The notes beneath the pieces were generated by a model that saw only the letters and a list, made by a program, of their open reading frames with translations, searched no databases and was not told the DNA's origin. Positions 1 through 6,698 of a stretch of 64,000 bases of DNA are shown here, one piece after another; the first letter of the stretch is position 1; the number at the start of each line of letters is the position of its first letter. Position numbers and translations under genes: made by a program. Origin of the DNA: CANHBY01 sp046342195 (lineage in GTDB: Bacteria > Pseudomonadota > Gammaproteobacteria > Burkholderiales > Burkholderiaceae_C); NCBI GenBank assembly GCA_046342195.1, contig JBKDQE010000042.1:1-64000 (forward strand). The letters are read 5' to 3'.

Positions 1-158
1 ACGAAGCACGAAGGGCTGCCGCGGTTTGGCGCCAGGACTACAACCAGGTCAGGCCCCACAGCAGCCTGGGACGCATACCCCCGGCGCAATTTGCCGAGCA
101 GCATCGCCAGCGCGCTGGCGATGCTGCTCGGTCTGTCACAAACAAAGAAATCGATTAA
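1..158 (+). pseudogene. IS3-family transposase OrfB, C-terminal fragment
   Basis: An open frame read from base 3 to a TAA at 156-158 gives a 51-residue tail containing DYNQVRPHSSLGRIPPAQFA. This is the characteristic end of the DDE integrase domain of IS3-family OrfB. The start lies outside the window, so it may be intact upstream. It points rightwards and is followed by about 50 bp of non-coding sequence and a terminal inverted repeat, as expected for the right end of an IS3 element. Family assignment is firm; the exact subgroup is not. Confidence 0.8.
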
Positions 159-212
159 CCTTCAATTTGGACTTCCTTCCTTTTGATTGGTACGCCGGAA
201 GGGGGCAGGTCA
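1..212 (+). mobile_element. Right end of an IS3-family insertion sequence
   Basis: The element carries the OrfB tail and ends in GGGGGCAGGTCA (201-212), whose complement TGACCTGCCCCC resembles IS3-family terminal repeats. Immediately beyond it (213 onward) begins the interrupted N-terminal part of a different OrfB on the other strand, so this element appears to have inserted into an older IS3 element. Its left end is off the window. The boundary at 212 is inferred from where OrfB homology of the older element breaks off. Confidence 0.6.
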
Positions 213-284
213 CCGGATAGGCCTTCTTCATTTGCTTGATCCAGGCGTACTTTGCAAAACATCCTGAGCAAAGTACGCCGCAGC
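213..284 (-). pseudogene. IS3 OrfB N-terminal stub
   Basis: In the -1 frame relative to orfA, the minus strand reads KYAWIKQMKKAYPVT, the conserved beginning of IS3 OrfB. Homology stops abruptly near 213, where the terminal repeat of the neighbouring IS begins. No catalytic DDE residues remain. It overlaps the end of orfA, as is normal in this family. Confidence 0.55.
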
Positions 285-554
285 TTTTTTTGCGATTTCA
301 AGCTCCATCTTCAGCCGCGAGATTTGCGCTCGCATCCGAGCCAACTCCATTTGCTCGGGCGTGATCACCGTGGGCTGATCCCCAGCACCCTCCAACTTAC
401 CCTTGTCGTGCGCACTCACCCACGCCCTCAGCGTGGTCTTGGCAATGCCTAACACCCGCGCCGTCACCGCAATCGACTGCCCCGCCTTCACCTGCCTCAC
501 CGCCTCGAGCTTGTACTCCAGCGTGTATTGCGACCGTATTTGCTTATCCATCAT
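228..554 (-). CDS. IS3-family transposase OrfA (helix-turn-helix)
   Basis: A 108-residue protein with an N-terminal helix-turn-helix (about residues 10-55, including SIAVTARVLGIAKTTLRAWV) and a C-terminal coiled coil/leucine-zipper region (about 68-95, MELARMRAQISRLKMELEIAKKAA split over several heptads). This is the usual OrfA design that binds the element ends. It normally makes full transposase only by a -1 ribosomal frameshift into orfB, which is truncated here, so the protein may at most act as a repressor. A run of seven A residues near its end is the likely slip site. Confidence 0.8.
   Translation of the reverse strand: MMDKQIRSQYTLEYKLEAVRQVKAGQSIAVTARVLGIAKTTLRAWVSAHDKGKLEGAGDQPTVITPEQMELARMRAQISRLKMELEIAKKAAAYFAQDVLQSTPGSSK
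284..291 (-). promoter_or_regulatory. Candidate -1 frameshift slippery site (A7G) of IS3 orfA/orfB
   Basis: Seven T residues on the plus strand (285-291) preceded by C read as AAAAAAAG on the minus strand, within the codons for AKKAAA of OrfA. Shifting -1 here joins OrfA to a downstream frame that reads KYAWIKQMKKAYPV, a typical start of IS3 OrfB. This is the standard way the family makes the OrfAB fusion. The fusion is no longer productive because orfB is cut at about 213. Confidence 0.6.
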
Positions 555-1584
555 CCATTCGCTTCTTACTTGGATTTTGAGGGGGGCTAACGTCTACGGT
601 TTTGAGGGGCAAGGTCAGTTTTCTATGAGCAGTTAATAGCCAAGCGTGTTCAATGATCGTTGCCAAGTCGACATACTGTGGTTGCCAGCGGAGTACAGAT
701 TGGGCGTGCCTTGAATCGGCAACTAAGCGGGCAGGGTCACCTTCACGGCGGGGGCCGTCAATGACCGTGATGCTGCGGCCCGTGACCTGGCGTGCGGTAT
801 CGATGACTTCTTGAACCGAAAAACCATGGCCATTACCGAGGTTGTAAGCTTGGCTTCCTGCCCCGTTCATCAAAGACTGCAAGGCCAGCCAGTGAGCTGA
901 GCAGAGGTCTTGAATATGAATATAGTCTCGAATGCAGGTGCCGTCGGGGGTGTCGTAATCACGTCCGAACACCGAGATGTGGGCTCGCCGGCCCGAAGCC
1001 GCCTGTAACACCAGCGGGATCAAATGTGTTTCAGGCTCATGCCGCTCACTCAACTGCCCCTCGGGGTCAGCCCCGGCTGCATTGAAGTAGCGCAGGCAAA
1101 CTGATTTTATGTCAAACGCTTTGTCGTAGTCAGCCAGCAACTGCTCAACCATCAGTTTGGTGCGGCCATAAGGGTTGATGGGCTGCTGTGGATGATTTTC
1201 GTCGATGGGAGTGTAGCGGGGCTCGCCAAACAGGGCGGCCGTGGATGAAAAAATGAACCGCCTGACCCCATGGGCACGCATGGCATCCAACAGCGTGAGT
1301 GTATTGACAACATTATTCTGATAGTACTTGTCAGGCCGGGCCACCGATTCAGCCACCTGAATGAACGACGCAAAGTGCATGACGGCATCAAAGCCACTAG
1401 CCAGCACGGTGTCCAACAGCTCGCGCTGGCCACAACTTCCCAGAACAAAATCACCATACAGCACAGCGTCTTGATGCCCTGAGGAAAGGTCATCCAGGGT
1501 AGTCACGCAGCAACCCGAGCGGCCCAAGAGTTTCACCATATGCGAGCCAATGTAGCCTGCACCGCCGACAACAAGTACCTTCAT
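544..1584 (-). CDS. galE: UDP-glucose 4-epimerase, C-terminus replaced by IS sequence
   Basis: An extended short-chain dehydrogenase that interconverts UDP-glucose and UDP-galactose using bound NAD, feeding cell-surface polysaccharide synthesis. Visible features are the Rossmann GxxGxxG (residues 7-13, GGAGYIG), the catalytic Ser/Thr in IFSSTAALFG (about 113-115) and the YxxxK pair Y139/K143 in NPYGRTK. The last ~22 codons (after about AHRKLT) lie inside the IS3 element that starts at 616 and form an unrelated tail. The true protein probably ended within a few residues of that point, so only its extreme C-terminus is lost, and activity may survive. No operon partner is visible. Confidence 0.85.
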   Translation of the reverse strand: MKVLVVGGAGYIGSHMVKLLGRSGCCVTTLDDLSSGHQDAVLYGDFVLGSCGQRELLDTVLASGFDAVMHFASFIQVAESVARPDKYYQNNVVNTLTLLDAMRAHGVRRFIFSSTAALFGEPRYTPIDENHPQQPINPYGRTKLMVEQLLADYDKAFDIKSVCLRYFNAAGADPEGQLSERHEPETHLIPLVLQAASGRRAHISVFGRDYDTPDGTCIRDYIHIQDLCSAHWLALQSLMNGAGSQAYNLGNGHGFSVQEVIDTARQVTGRSITVIDGPRREGDPARLVADSRHAQSVLRWQPQYVDLATIIEHAWLLTAHRKLTLPLKTVDVSPPQNPSKKRMDDG

Positions 1585-1612
1585 GAGGGGAGGGGAGGGA
1601 GTTATTTCGGGC

Positions 1613-2197
1613 TTAATCTGCCTTCAGGGCCTCAACCTGAATGCGCAGCAGCACGTTCATGTTGAAACCCATGCCTTTGCCATAGTCAATGCCGAAATCA
1701 GCGCGATTGAAATTGCCGATGGCGTCGGCGCCGCATACTTCACGTTTGAGCATGGGGTGCTGGATGCACTTGAACTGCTGAATTTGCAGGGTAAGGGGTT
1801 GGGTGATACCACGCAGTGTGAATTGCCCTTCAACGGTGCTGGGGCGGCCCTCCGTAAAACCGGCGAGTTGGCCTGTGTAGTGGGCCACAGGAAACTTCAC
1901 GGCGTTCAGCATGTTGGCACTCAGAACATGGTAATTCATGGTGTCGTGCCCAAAATCCAGGCTGTTGATGTCCACCGCGATGTCAACCATTCCTGTTTTT
2001 TCTTCGGTATCCAGTTGGATTTGTCCGCTTGTTTTGTTGAATTTACCACGCCATATCGAGACCCCTCCGAGGTGATCTACCTCAATGCTGGGATAGGTAT
2101 GGCTGGGGTCAATCTGATAATTGACTGGGGCTGCCCATGTGGGTGTGGCGCTGAGGGTCAAGAGCATGACTGCAGGAATCAATAAGCTGGGTTTCAT
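1613..2197 (-). CDS. YceI-family periplasmic lipocalin-like protein
   Basis: A 194-residue protein starting at MKPSLLIPAV with a clear Sec signal peptide (cleavage near TWA-APV). The mature part begins YQIDPSHTYPSIEVDHLGG and includes LDFGHDTMNYHVLS and the final FGIDYGKGMGFNMNVLLRI, all typical of the YceI beta-barrel that binds isoprenoid or amide lipids in the periplasm. Frame remains open upstream, but the signal peptide supports this start. Two cysteines (in FKCIQHPMLKREVCGAD) could form a disulphide. The physiological ligand is unknown; family members are often stress- or pH-induced. Confidence 0.85.
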   Translation of the reverse strand: MKPSLLIPAVMLLTLSATPTWAAPVNYQIDPSHTYPSIEVDHLGGVSIWRGKFNKTSGQIQLDTEEKTGMVDIAVDINSLDFGHDTMNYHVLSANMLNAVKFPVAHYTGQLAGFTEGRPSTVEGQFTLRGITQPLTLQIQQFKCIQHPMLKREVCGADAIGNFNRADFGIDYGKGMGFNMNVLLRIQVEALKAD

Positions 2198-2234
2198 GGC
2201 TTCTCGGTGAGTGAAACAGGCAGGATTGAAGGAG

Positions 2235-2383
2235 CTTCTGCAAAACTTCTTGCCATCATTGGATACCTTGCTGGATAGCGTTTGTATCTTTGGCTTTTTT
2301 GATGCGATCAGGCTTGTCAAGTTCCCAAGGCCACAGCATTTTTGGGGGCCGATGGCTTTTGATCGGGCTTTGCGGAGGTTCCC
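2235..2383. repeat. Diverged copy of the dispersed palindromic intergenic repeat
   Basis: Left part CTTCTGCAAAACTTCTTGCC and right part GGGCTTTGCGGAGGTTCCC resemble the two inverted ends of the better copy at 56495-56658. The interior keeps a T-rich stretch (TTGGCTTTTTT). It fills the gap between the YceI gene and tRNA-Val. The copy is degraded, so its limits are approximate. Confidence 0.4.
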
Positions 2384-2455
2384 GAAGACTTTTTTGGCTT
2401 ATTGGAAGACCCTTGACGTGTCATCAATGGGAGCACAGAGGATAAAAAAGGGGGG

Positions 2456-2530
2456 TGGTGGGCGGTGCAGGGTTCGAACCTGCGACTTCCACCGTGTGAA
2501 GGTGGCACTCTACCACTGAGTTAACCGCCC
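2456..2530 (-). tRNA. tRNA-Val (anticodon CAC)
   Basis: Minus-strand cloverleaf with acceptor GGGCGGT pairing with ACCGCCC, D-loop AACTCAGTGGTAGAGT, anticodon stem CCACC/GGTGG around loop TTCACAC (anticodon CAC, reads GUG), and T-loop GGTTCGAACC. Discriminator A and an encoded CCA (2456-2458). It lies 27 bp after dnaQ on the same strand, so it may share a transcript with it. Confidence 0.95.
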
Positions 2531-2557
2531 AAGAGGAGAAGCCTCAATAGCTCTCCA

Positions 2558-3274
2558 TTATGCCACCGAATCAGGCATTTGACGCCAGAGGGTTTTGCCG
2601 CCCGAGGCTTTATCCAGTTCGGTCAGTACCGATTCATGGCGTTCTATTTCTTGGGGGCTCGCCTTCAAAATAGGCAAATGGAAAAAACCTGTTTTGATGC
2701 TCCCGGTCTCGGAAGGCCCAGTGGGGCTTTCCCCGTCGGTATCGATGGCGAGGGTTTCCTGGCCGCGCGTCATGCGCACATAGACCTCAGCAAGCAATTG
2801 GGCATCGAGCAAGGCGCCGTGAAAGCTGCGGTGGCTGTTGTCAACTTCCAGGCGCTTGCACAGGGCATCCAGGGAGTTGGCTTTCCCGGGGAACATTTCG
2901 CGGGCCATCATCAGGCTGTCGGTGACGCTTCGCGCCATACTCCCGACCGTGCCCAGACCGCAGCGGCGGAATTCTTCGTTTAAAAAGCCGACATCAAAGG
3001 TGGCGTTGTGGATGATCAGTTCGGCATCAGCCAAAAATTCAGCCAATTCGCTGGCCACTTCCGAAAAGATTGGTTTATTGGCCAGAAAATCATCGGTCAG
3101 GCCATGAATTCGAACGGCCTCTTCGCTGTTATGGCGCTCGGGGTTCACATAGTGGTGAAGATACCGTTCAGTCAGGCGACGTCCAACCATTTCAATGCAC
3201 GCAACTTCCACAATGCGGTCTCCCGTCAGGGGGTTCAAGCCTGTGGTTTCTGTGTCTAAAAAAACTTGCCTCAT
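2558..3274 (-). CDS. dnaQ: DNA polymerase III epsilon subunit (3'-5' proofreading exonuclease)
   Basis: A 238-residue DEDDh exonuclease that proofreads in the replicase core with the alpha and theta-like subunits. ExoI is VFLDTETTG (residues 4-12, catalytic D7 and E9), ExoII is IIHNATFDVGFLNEEF, and ExoIII is SFHGALLDAQLLAEVY with the catalytic His and Asp. The C-terminal tail after about 185 should bind the alpha subunit. The start MRQVFLDTETTG fits the family and overlaps the lgt stop by ATGA, indicating translational coupling. The longer upstream frame is rejected. Confidence 0.93.
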   Translation of the reverse strand: MRQVFLDTETTGLNPLTGDRIVEVACIEMVGRRLTERYLHHYVNPERHNSEEAVRIHGLTDDFLANKPIFSEVASELAEFLADAELIIHNATFDVGFLNEEFRRCGLGTVGSMARSVTDSLMMAREMFPGKANSLDALCKRLEVDNSHRSFHGALLDAQLLAEVYVRMTRGQETLAIDTDGESPTGPSETGSIKTGFFHLPILKASPQEIERHESVLTELDKASGGKTLWRQMPDSVA

Positions 3275-4065
3275 GATGCTTTGCGACCTGCCCACCAAAG
3301 TGCCATACCTGACAGTACCATGGGCGCAGACAACCATTGCCCCATACTCAGGCCCAGCCACAGAATACCAAGAGCCTGGTCTGGCTCGCGAAAATATTCG
3401 GCAATAAAGCGGAACACCCCATAGCCCATCAGGAACATACCCGACACCTGGCCCAAGCCTCGAGGTTTACGTGCATAGAGCCACAATAATACAAACAGGG
3501 TCAGGCCCTCCAAGCCCAATTGATAAATCTGTGAAGGGTGCCGGGGCAGATCGGTTTGTGATTGCGGAAACACCATAGCCCAAGGCAGATCAGGGTCGGC
3601 CAGACGCCCCCACAATTCGCCGTTGATGAAATTACCCAGCCGCCCGGCGGCCAGGCCTGTAGGCACGCAAGGGGCGATCAAATCAGTCACTTCCCACAAG
3701 GGCCGACGATGCCGTCTGGCAAAAAGGGCCATGGCCACAATGACCCCTAAAAGGCCGCCATGAAAAGACATGCCCCCCTTCCAGACAGATAAAATGTCCA
3801 GGGGGTTCGACAGATAGTGGCTGGGCTGGTAAAAAAGTATAAAGCCCAGCCGCCCCCCAAGGATGACCCCAAGAACCCCGTAAAACAGAAGGTCTTCGAT
3901 ATGGCGGTCTGTCCAGCCGCATTGAGCGAACTGAGGTTGCTTCACACGCCATCGTCCCAAGATAAAGAAGAGGCTGAATGCCAGCAGGTAGGTCAAGCCA
4001 TACCAATGAACGGACAAAGGCCCCAGGTGAAGGGCCACAGGATCAAATTGGGGGTGCGTCAACAT
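3271..4065 (-). CDS. lgt: Prolipoprotein diacylglyceryl transferase
   Basis: A 264-residue inner-membrane enzyme with about seven hydrophobic segments that transfers diacylglycerol from phosphatidylglycerol to the lipobox cysteine, the first step of lipoprotein maturation. The conserved His in GGMSFHGGLLG and the Lgt signature GRLGNFINGELWG are present, as is the R-rich ending segment FRFIAEYFREPD. Length is normal for the family. It overlaps dnaQ by 4 bp. The window encodes several lipoproteins that would be substrates (metalloprotease at 6699, MltD at 11196). Confidence 0.93.
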   Translation of the reverse strand: MLTHPQFDPVALHLGPLSVHWYGLTYLLAFSLFFILGRWRVKQPQFAQCGWTDRHIEDLLFYGVLGVILGGRLGFILFYQPSHYLSNPLDILSVWKGGMSFHGGLLGVIVAMALFARRHRRPLWEVTDLIAPCVPTGLAAGRLGNFINGELWGRLADPDLPWAMVFPQSQTDLPRHPSQIYQLGLEGLTLFVLLWLYARKPRGLGQVSGMFLMGYGVFRFIAEYFREPDQALGILWLGLSMGQWLSAPMVLSGMALWWAGRKAS

Positions 4066-4155
4066 TTGCTCATGATAAGGGACAGCGCCTTGGCAATCGA
4101 CTGGCTTCTGCGACTGATGCGCGGAATGACAAGGTGGTAGCTCAAATAATGGCAG

Positions 4156-4874
4156 GCCCTAGCTGAATCGACATTCAGTAGATACTACGGGATTTGTGGA
4201 GAGCCGTCCAGGATGAACAACCCCAAGCGATACGAATTGACGCAAGCGCAGTGGTAGCGATTGGAGAAAGATCTGCCAGGCAAAGCAGGCGACCCAGAGC
4301 GCACAGGCGCGGACAACCGCACGTTCGTCAACGCAGTGCTATGGGTTCTGCGCTCTGGCGCTCGGTGGATTGACCTGCCGCAGTGCTATGGCAGTTCGAG
4401 CCCACCAACAGGCGGTGACTGGGAGCGGGGGTAAAAAACTCGGCTATGGGGCGTAGCCGAGGAGGATTAAGCACAAAGATTCATACGGCCAGTGATCCTC
4501 GGGGACGACCGCTGCGTTTAATCTTGACACCTGGTCAGTCCAACGACATCACACAGACCGAGGCTTTGTTGGAGGGTTTTGAGCCCGCCCATGTGCTGGC
4601 CGACAAGGGTTACGACAGTTGAGCCTTGGTGGCTCATATTGAAGCCATGGGCGCTGAGGCGGTGATCCCGCCACGCAGTTGCCAACAAAGCCGAGCCTTT
4701 GACTCCAAAACCTGTCATGCCCGCAATGACATCGAGCGATGCTTTGCGCAACTCAAACAGTGGCGCCGCCTCGCCACACGCTACGACCGCAAAGACTCAA
4801 ACTTCCGAGCATTCCTCTGTATCGCCTCTTTCCTCATCTGGCAACCAACCTGAATGTCGATTTAGCCTAGGGGC
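4156..4874 (+). mobile_element. Decayed IS5-type insertion sequence
   Basis: Inverted terminal repeats flank the region: left CCCTAGCTGAATCGACATTCAG (4157-4178, minor differences) and right, in complement, CCCTAGGCTAAATCGACATTCAG (4850-4872). Between them is a broken transposase gene. The element sits between lgt and argS, in their promoter/terminator space. No target duplication could be confirmed by eye. Confidence 0.75.
4213..4853 (+). pseudogene. IS5-family transposase, multiply disrupted
   Basis: The start reads MNNPKRYELTQAQW then an in-frame stop. Downstream fragments in shifting frames keep family features: GADNRTFVNAVLWVLRSGARW (N-terminal domain), a middle part around LADKGYDS, and an intact C-terminal piece (4626-4853) ending RNDIERCFAQLKQWRRLATR and FLIWQPT. 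The usual ENDIERCFAxLKxFR signature marks the IS5/IS427-like DDE transposases. At least two stops and two frameshifts make it non-functional. Confidence 0.8.
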
Positions 4875-4941
4875 TGTCATCAAAATCCAAAAAATGACAA
4901 ACGCATCTCATCTCGCAGGCAGGGAAAATCAGAAGAGTGGT

Positions 4942-6657
4942 TTACATTTCATGCAGGGCTTCAATGCCCAGCAGATCCAGCCCGACCGAAAGGGTGCGGC
5001 CTGCCAAGTTGGAAAGCTTGAGGCGCCCGACATCCAGATGATCTTCCTGAATGATGGGGCAGTGTTCATAAAACCGAGAGTAGGCCGAAGCGAGTTCGTA
5101 GAGATAGCTGCACAGCACATGCGGGGTGCTGTCGCGGGCGACCATGATCAATGTGTCTTCAAAACGCAGTAAAAGCAGTGCCAGCGCACGTTCAGCAGGG
5201 CCGGTGATACTGAAAGGAATGGCGTTGTCCCAGGTGCGGGCCCGCTGGGCGATGCGAGAGGGGCGAACACACGCATATTGCAAATAGGGGGCGGTATTGC
5301 CTTCGAAGCTGAGCATGCTGTCCCAGTCAAAAACATAATCGCTTGAGCGGTTTTTCGACAGATCAGCGTATTTGACTGCACCGATGCCCACGGCTTGGGC
5401 GATTGCATGCTGTTGCTGGGGGGGCATCTCAGGGTTTTTTTGCATCACCAACTGATGCGCGCGCTCAACCGCTTCGCGGAGCAAGTCTGTGAGTTTGATG
5501 GATTCTCCTGCCCGGGTTTTGAATGGTTTGCCATCTTTGCCCAGCACCATGCCGAAAGCCACGTGTTGTAGCGTCACATTGGGCAGAACAAAGCCGGCCC
5601 GGCGTGCCACGGCAAAAAGCTGTTGAAAGTGCAAAGCTTGGCGAGAGTCTACAACGTACAAGCAGCGATCGGCTTTGAGAACTTGAGCCCGGTAGCGGAC
5701 GGCGGCCAAATCGGTGGTGCCATACATGAAGCCGCCATCTTTTTTGCGCACCATAAAGGCCGAGGCTTCACCCTCGCGGCCTTTGAATGCTTCAACGGTA
5801 ACAACCGTGGCGCCTTCGCTGGTGTGGGCGATGCCGGCGTCGAGGAGGCCTTGGACAAGAGAGGTTAATTCATCGTTGTAGGCGCTTTCTCCGCGGACAT
5901 CGTCGCGTGTGAGCTGCACGCCAAGTTGTTCATAAACTTTATCGCAATGAGATATCGATACTTCTACAAAGTGCCGCCAGAGGGCCAGTACCTCGGGGTC
6001 GCCGGCTTGCAGGCGAACTACATATTGCCGCGCCACATCGGCAAATATCGGATCATCAAAGCGGGCCTTGGCTTGGCGGTAAAACGATTCAAGGTCAGAT
6101 AAATCAGCCTCGGTGACCGAGCCTTTGCGGCTTTCAACAAGGAAAGCCACCAGCATGCCAAACTGAGTTCCCCAGTCGCCCACATGGTTTTGACGGATGA
6201 CGATATTGCCGAGGAATTCATGCACTCGGGCCATGGCATCTCCGATGATGGTAGAGCGAAGGTGCCCCACATGCATTTCTTTGGCCAAATTGACAGAAGA
6301 ATAATCAACCACCACACGTTGAGATGGCCCCAAGGTGATGCCCAATTGATCGCTGTCGCTGGCATGCTGGAGCTTGGAGCAAATAAAGTCAGGGGCCAGC
6401 GTGACGTTGATAAAACCGGGGCCGGCCACCTCCATGGTGCCAATGAGACCTTGGCCGTCAATGTGCTGAACCACTTCTTGGGCAAGTTCGCGTGGAGGAC
6501 GTTTGAGTGACTTGGCCAGCGCCATGATTCCATTGATTTGATAATCACCAAAGTCAGGGCGGCTGGCGACCTGAACGATGGGGTCGGCAGAATCCAGGCC
6601 ACTGAGGCGCACGAGCACGGTTTTAAAACGTTCAGTCAGTGTTTGATGAATGGACAT
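4942..6657 (-). CDS. argS: Arginyl-tRNA synthetase
   Basis: A 571-residue class I synthetase charging tRNA-Arg. The N-terminal Add-1 domain (about 1-110) recognises the tRNA D-loop; the HIGH-type motif is HVGH (129-132) in NLAKEMHVGHLRSTIIGDA; the class I KMSKS loop is degenerate (GKPFKTRAG), as is usual in ArgRS. The C-terminal DALR domain follows SYLYELASAYSRFYEHCPI. The start MSIHQTLTERF was chosen on family N-terminus; the frame is open to a TTG that overlaps the upstream metalloprotease stop, so a slightly longer protein is possible. Confidence 0.93.
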   Translation of the reverse strand: MSIHQTLTERFKTVLVRLSGLDSADPIVQVASRPDFGDYQINGIMALAKSLKRPPRELAQEVVQHIDGQGLIGTMEVAGPGFINVTLAPDFICSKLQHASDSDQLGITLGPSQRVVVDYSSVNLAKEMHVGHLRSTIIGDAMARVHEFLGNIVIRQNHVGDWGTQFGMLVAFLVESRKGSVTEADLSDLESFYRQAKARFDDPIFADVARQYVVRLQAGDPEVLALWRHFVEVSISHCDKVYEQLGVQLTRDDVRGESAYNDELTSLVQGLLDAGIAHTSEGATVVTVEAFKGREGEASAFMVRKKDGGFMYGTTDLAAVRYRAQVLKADRCLYVVDSRQALHFQQLFAVARRAGFVLPNVTLQHVAFGMVLGKDGKPFKTRAGESIKLTDLLREAVERAHQLVMQKNPEMPPQQQHAIAQAVGIGAVKYADLSKNRSSDYVFDWDSMLSFEGNTAPYLQYACVRPSRIAQRARTWDNAIPFSITGPAERALALLLLRFEDTLIMVARDSTPHVLCSYLYELASAYSRFYEHCPIIQEDHLDVGRLKLSNLAGRTLSVGLDLLGIEALHEM

Positions 6658-6698
6658 ATTGACAAGACAGGGATTCTGGAGAGCCATTGAGCAATTCA

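Larger units (their letters stand above)
213..616 (-). mobile_element. Left part of a second, interrupted IS3-family element
   Basis: This stretch contains a complete orfA (228-554), the first residues of orfB in the -1 frame, and at its outer edge a terminal repeat read from 616 leftwards on the minus strand (TGACCTTGCCCCTC). The rest of orfB is missing because the first IS interrupts it at about 212. The outer edge lies inside the 3' end of galE, so this element landed in galE. It is probably immobile now. Confidence 0.6.

Noticed and set aside
1583..2185. A 200-codon plus-strand open frame
   Set aside because: Exact shadow of the YceI gene, which has a signal peptide and family motifs on the other strand.
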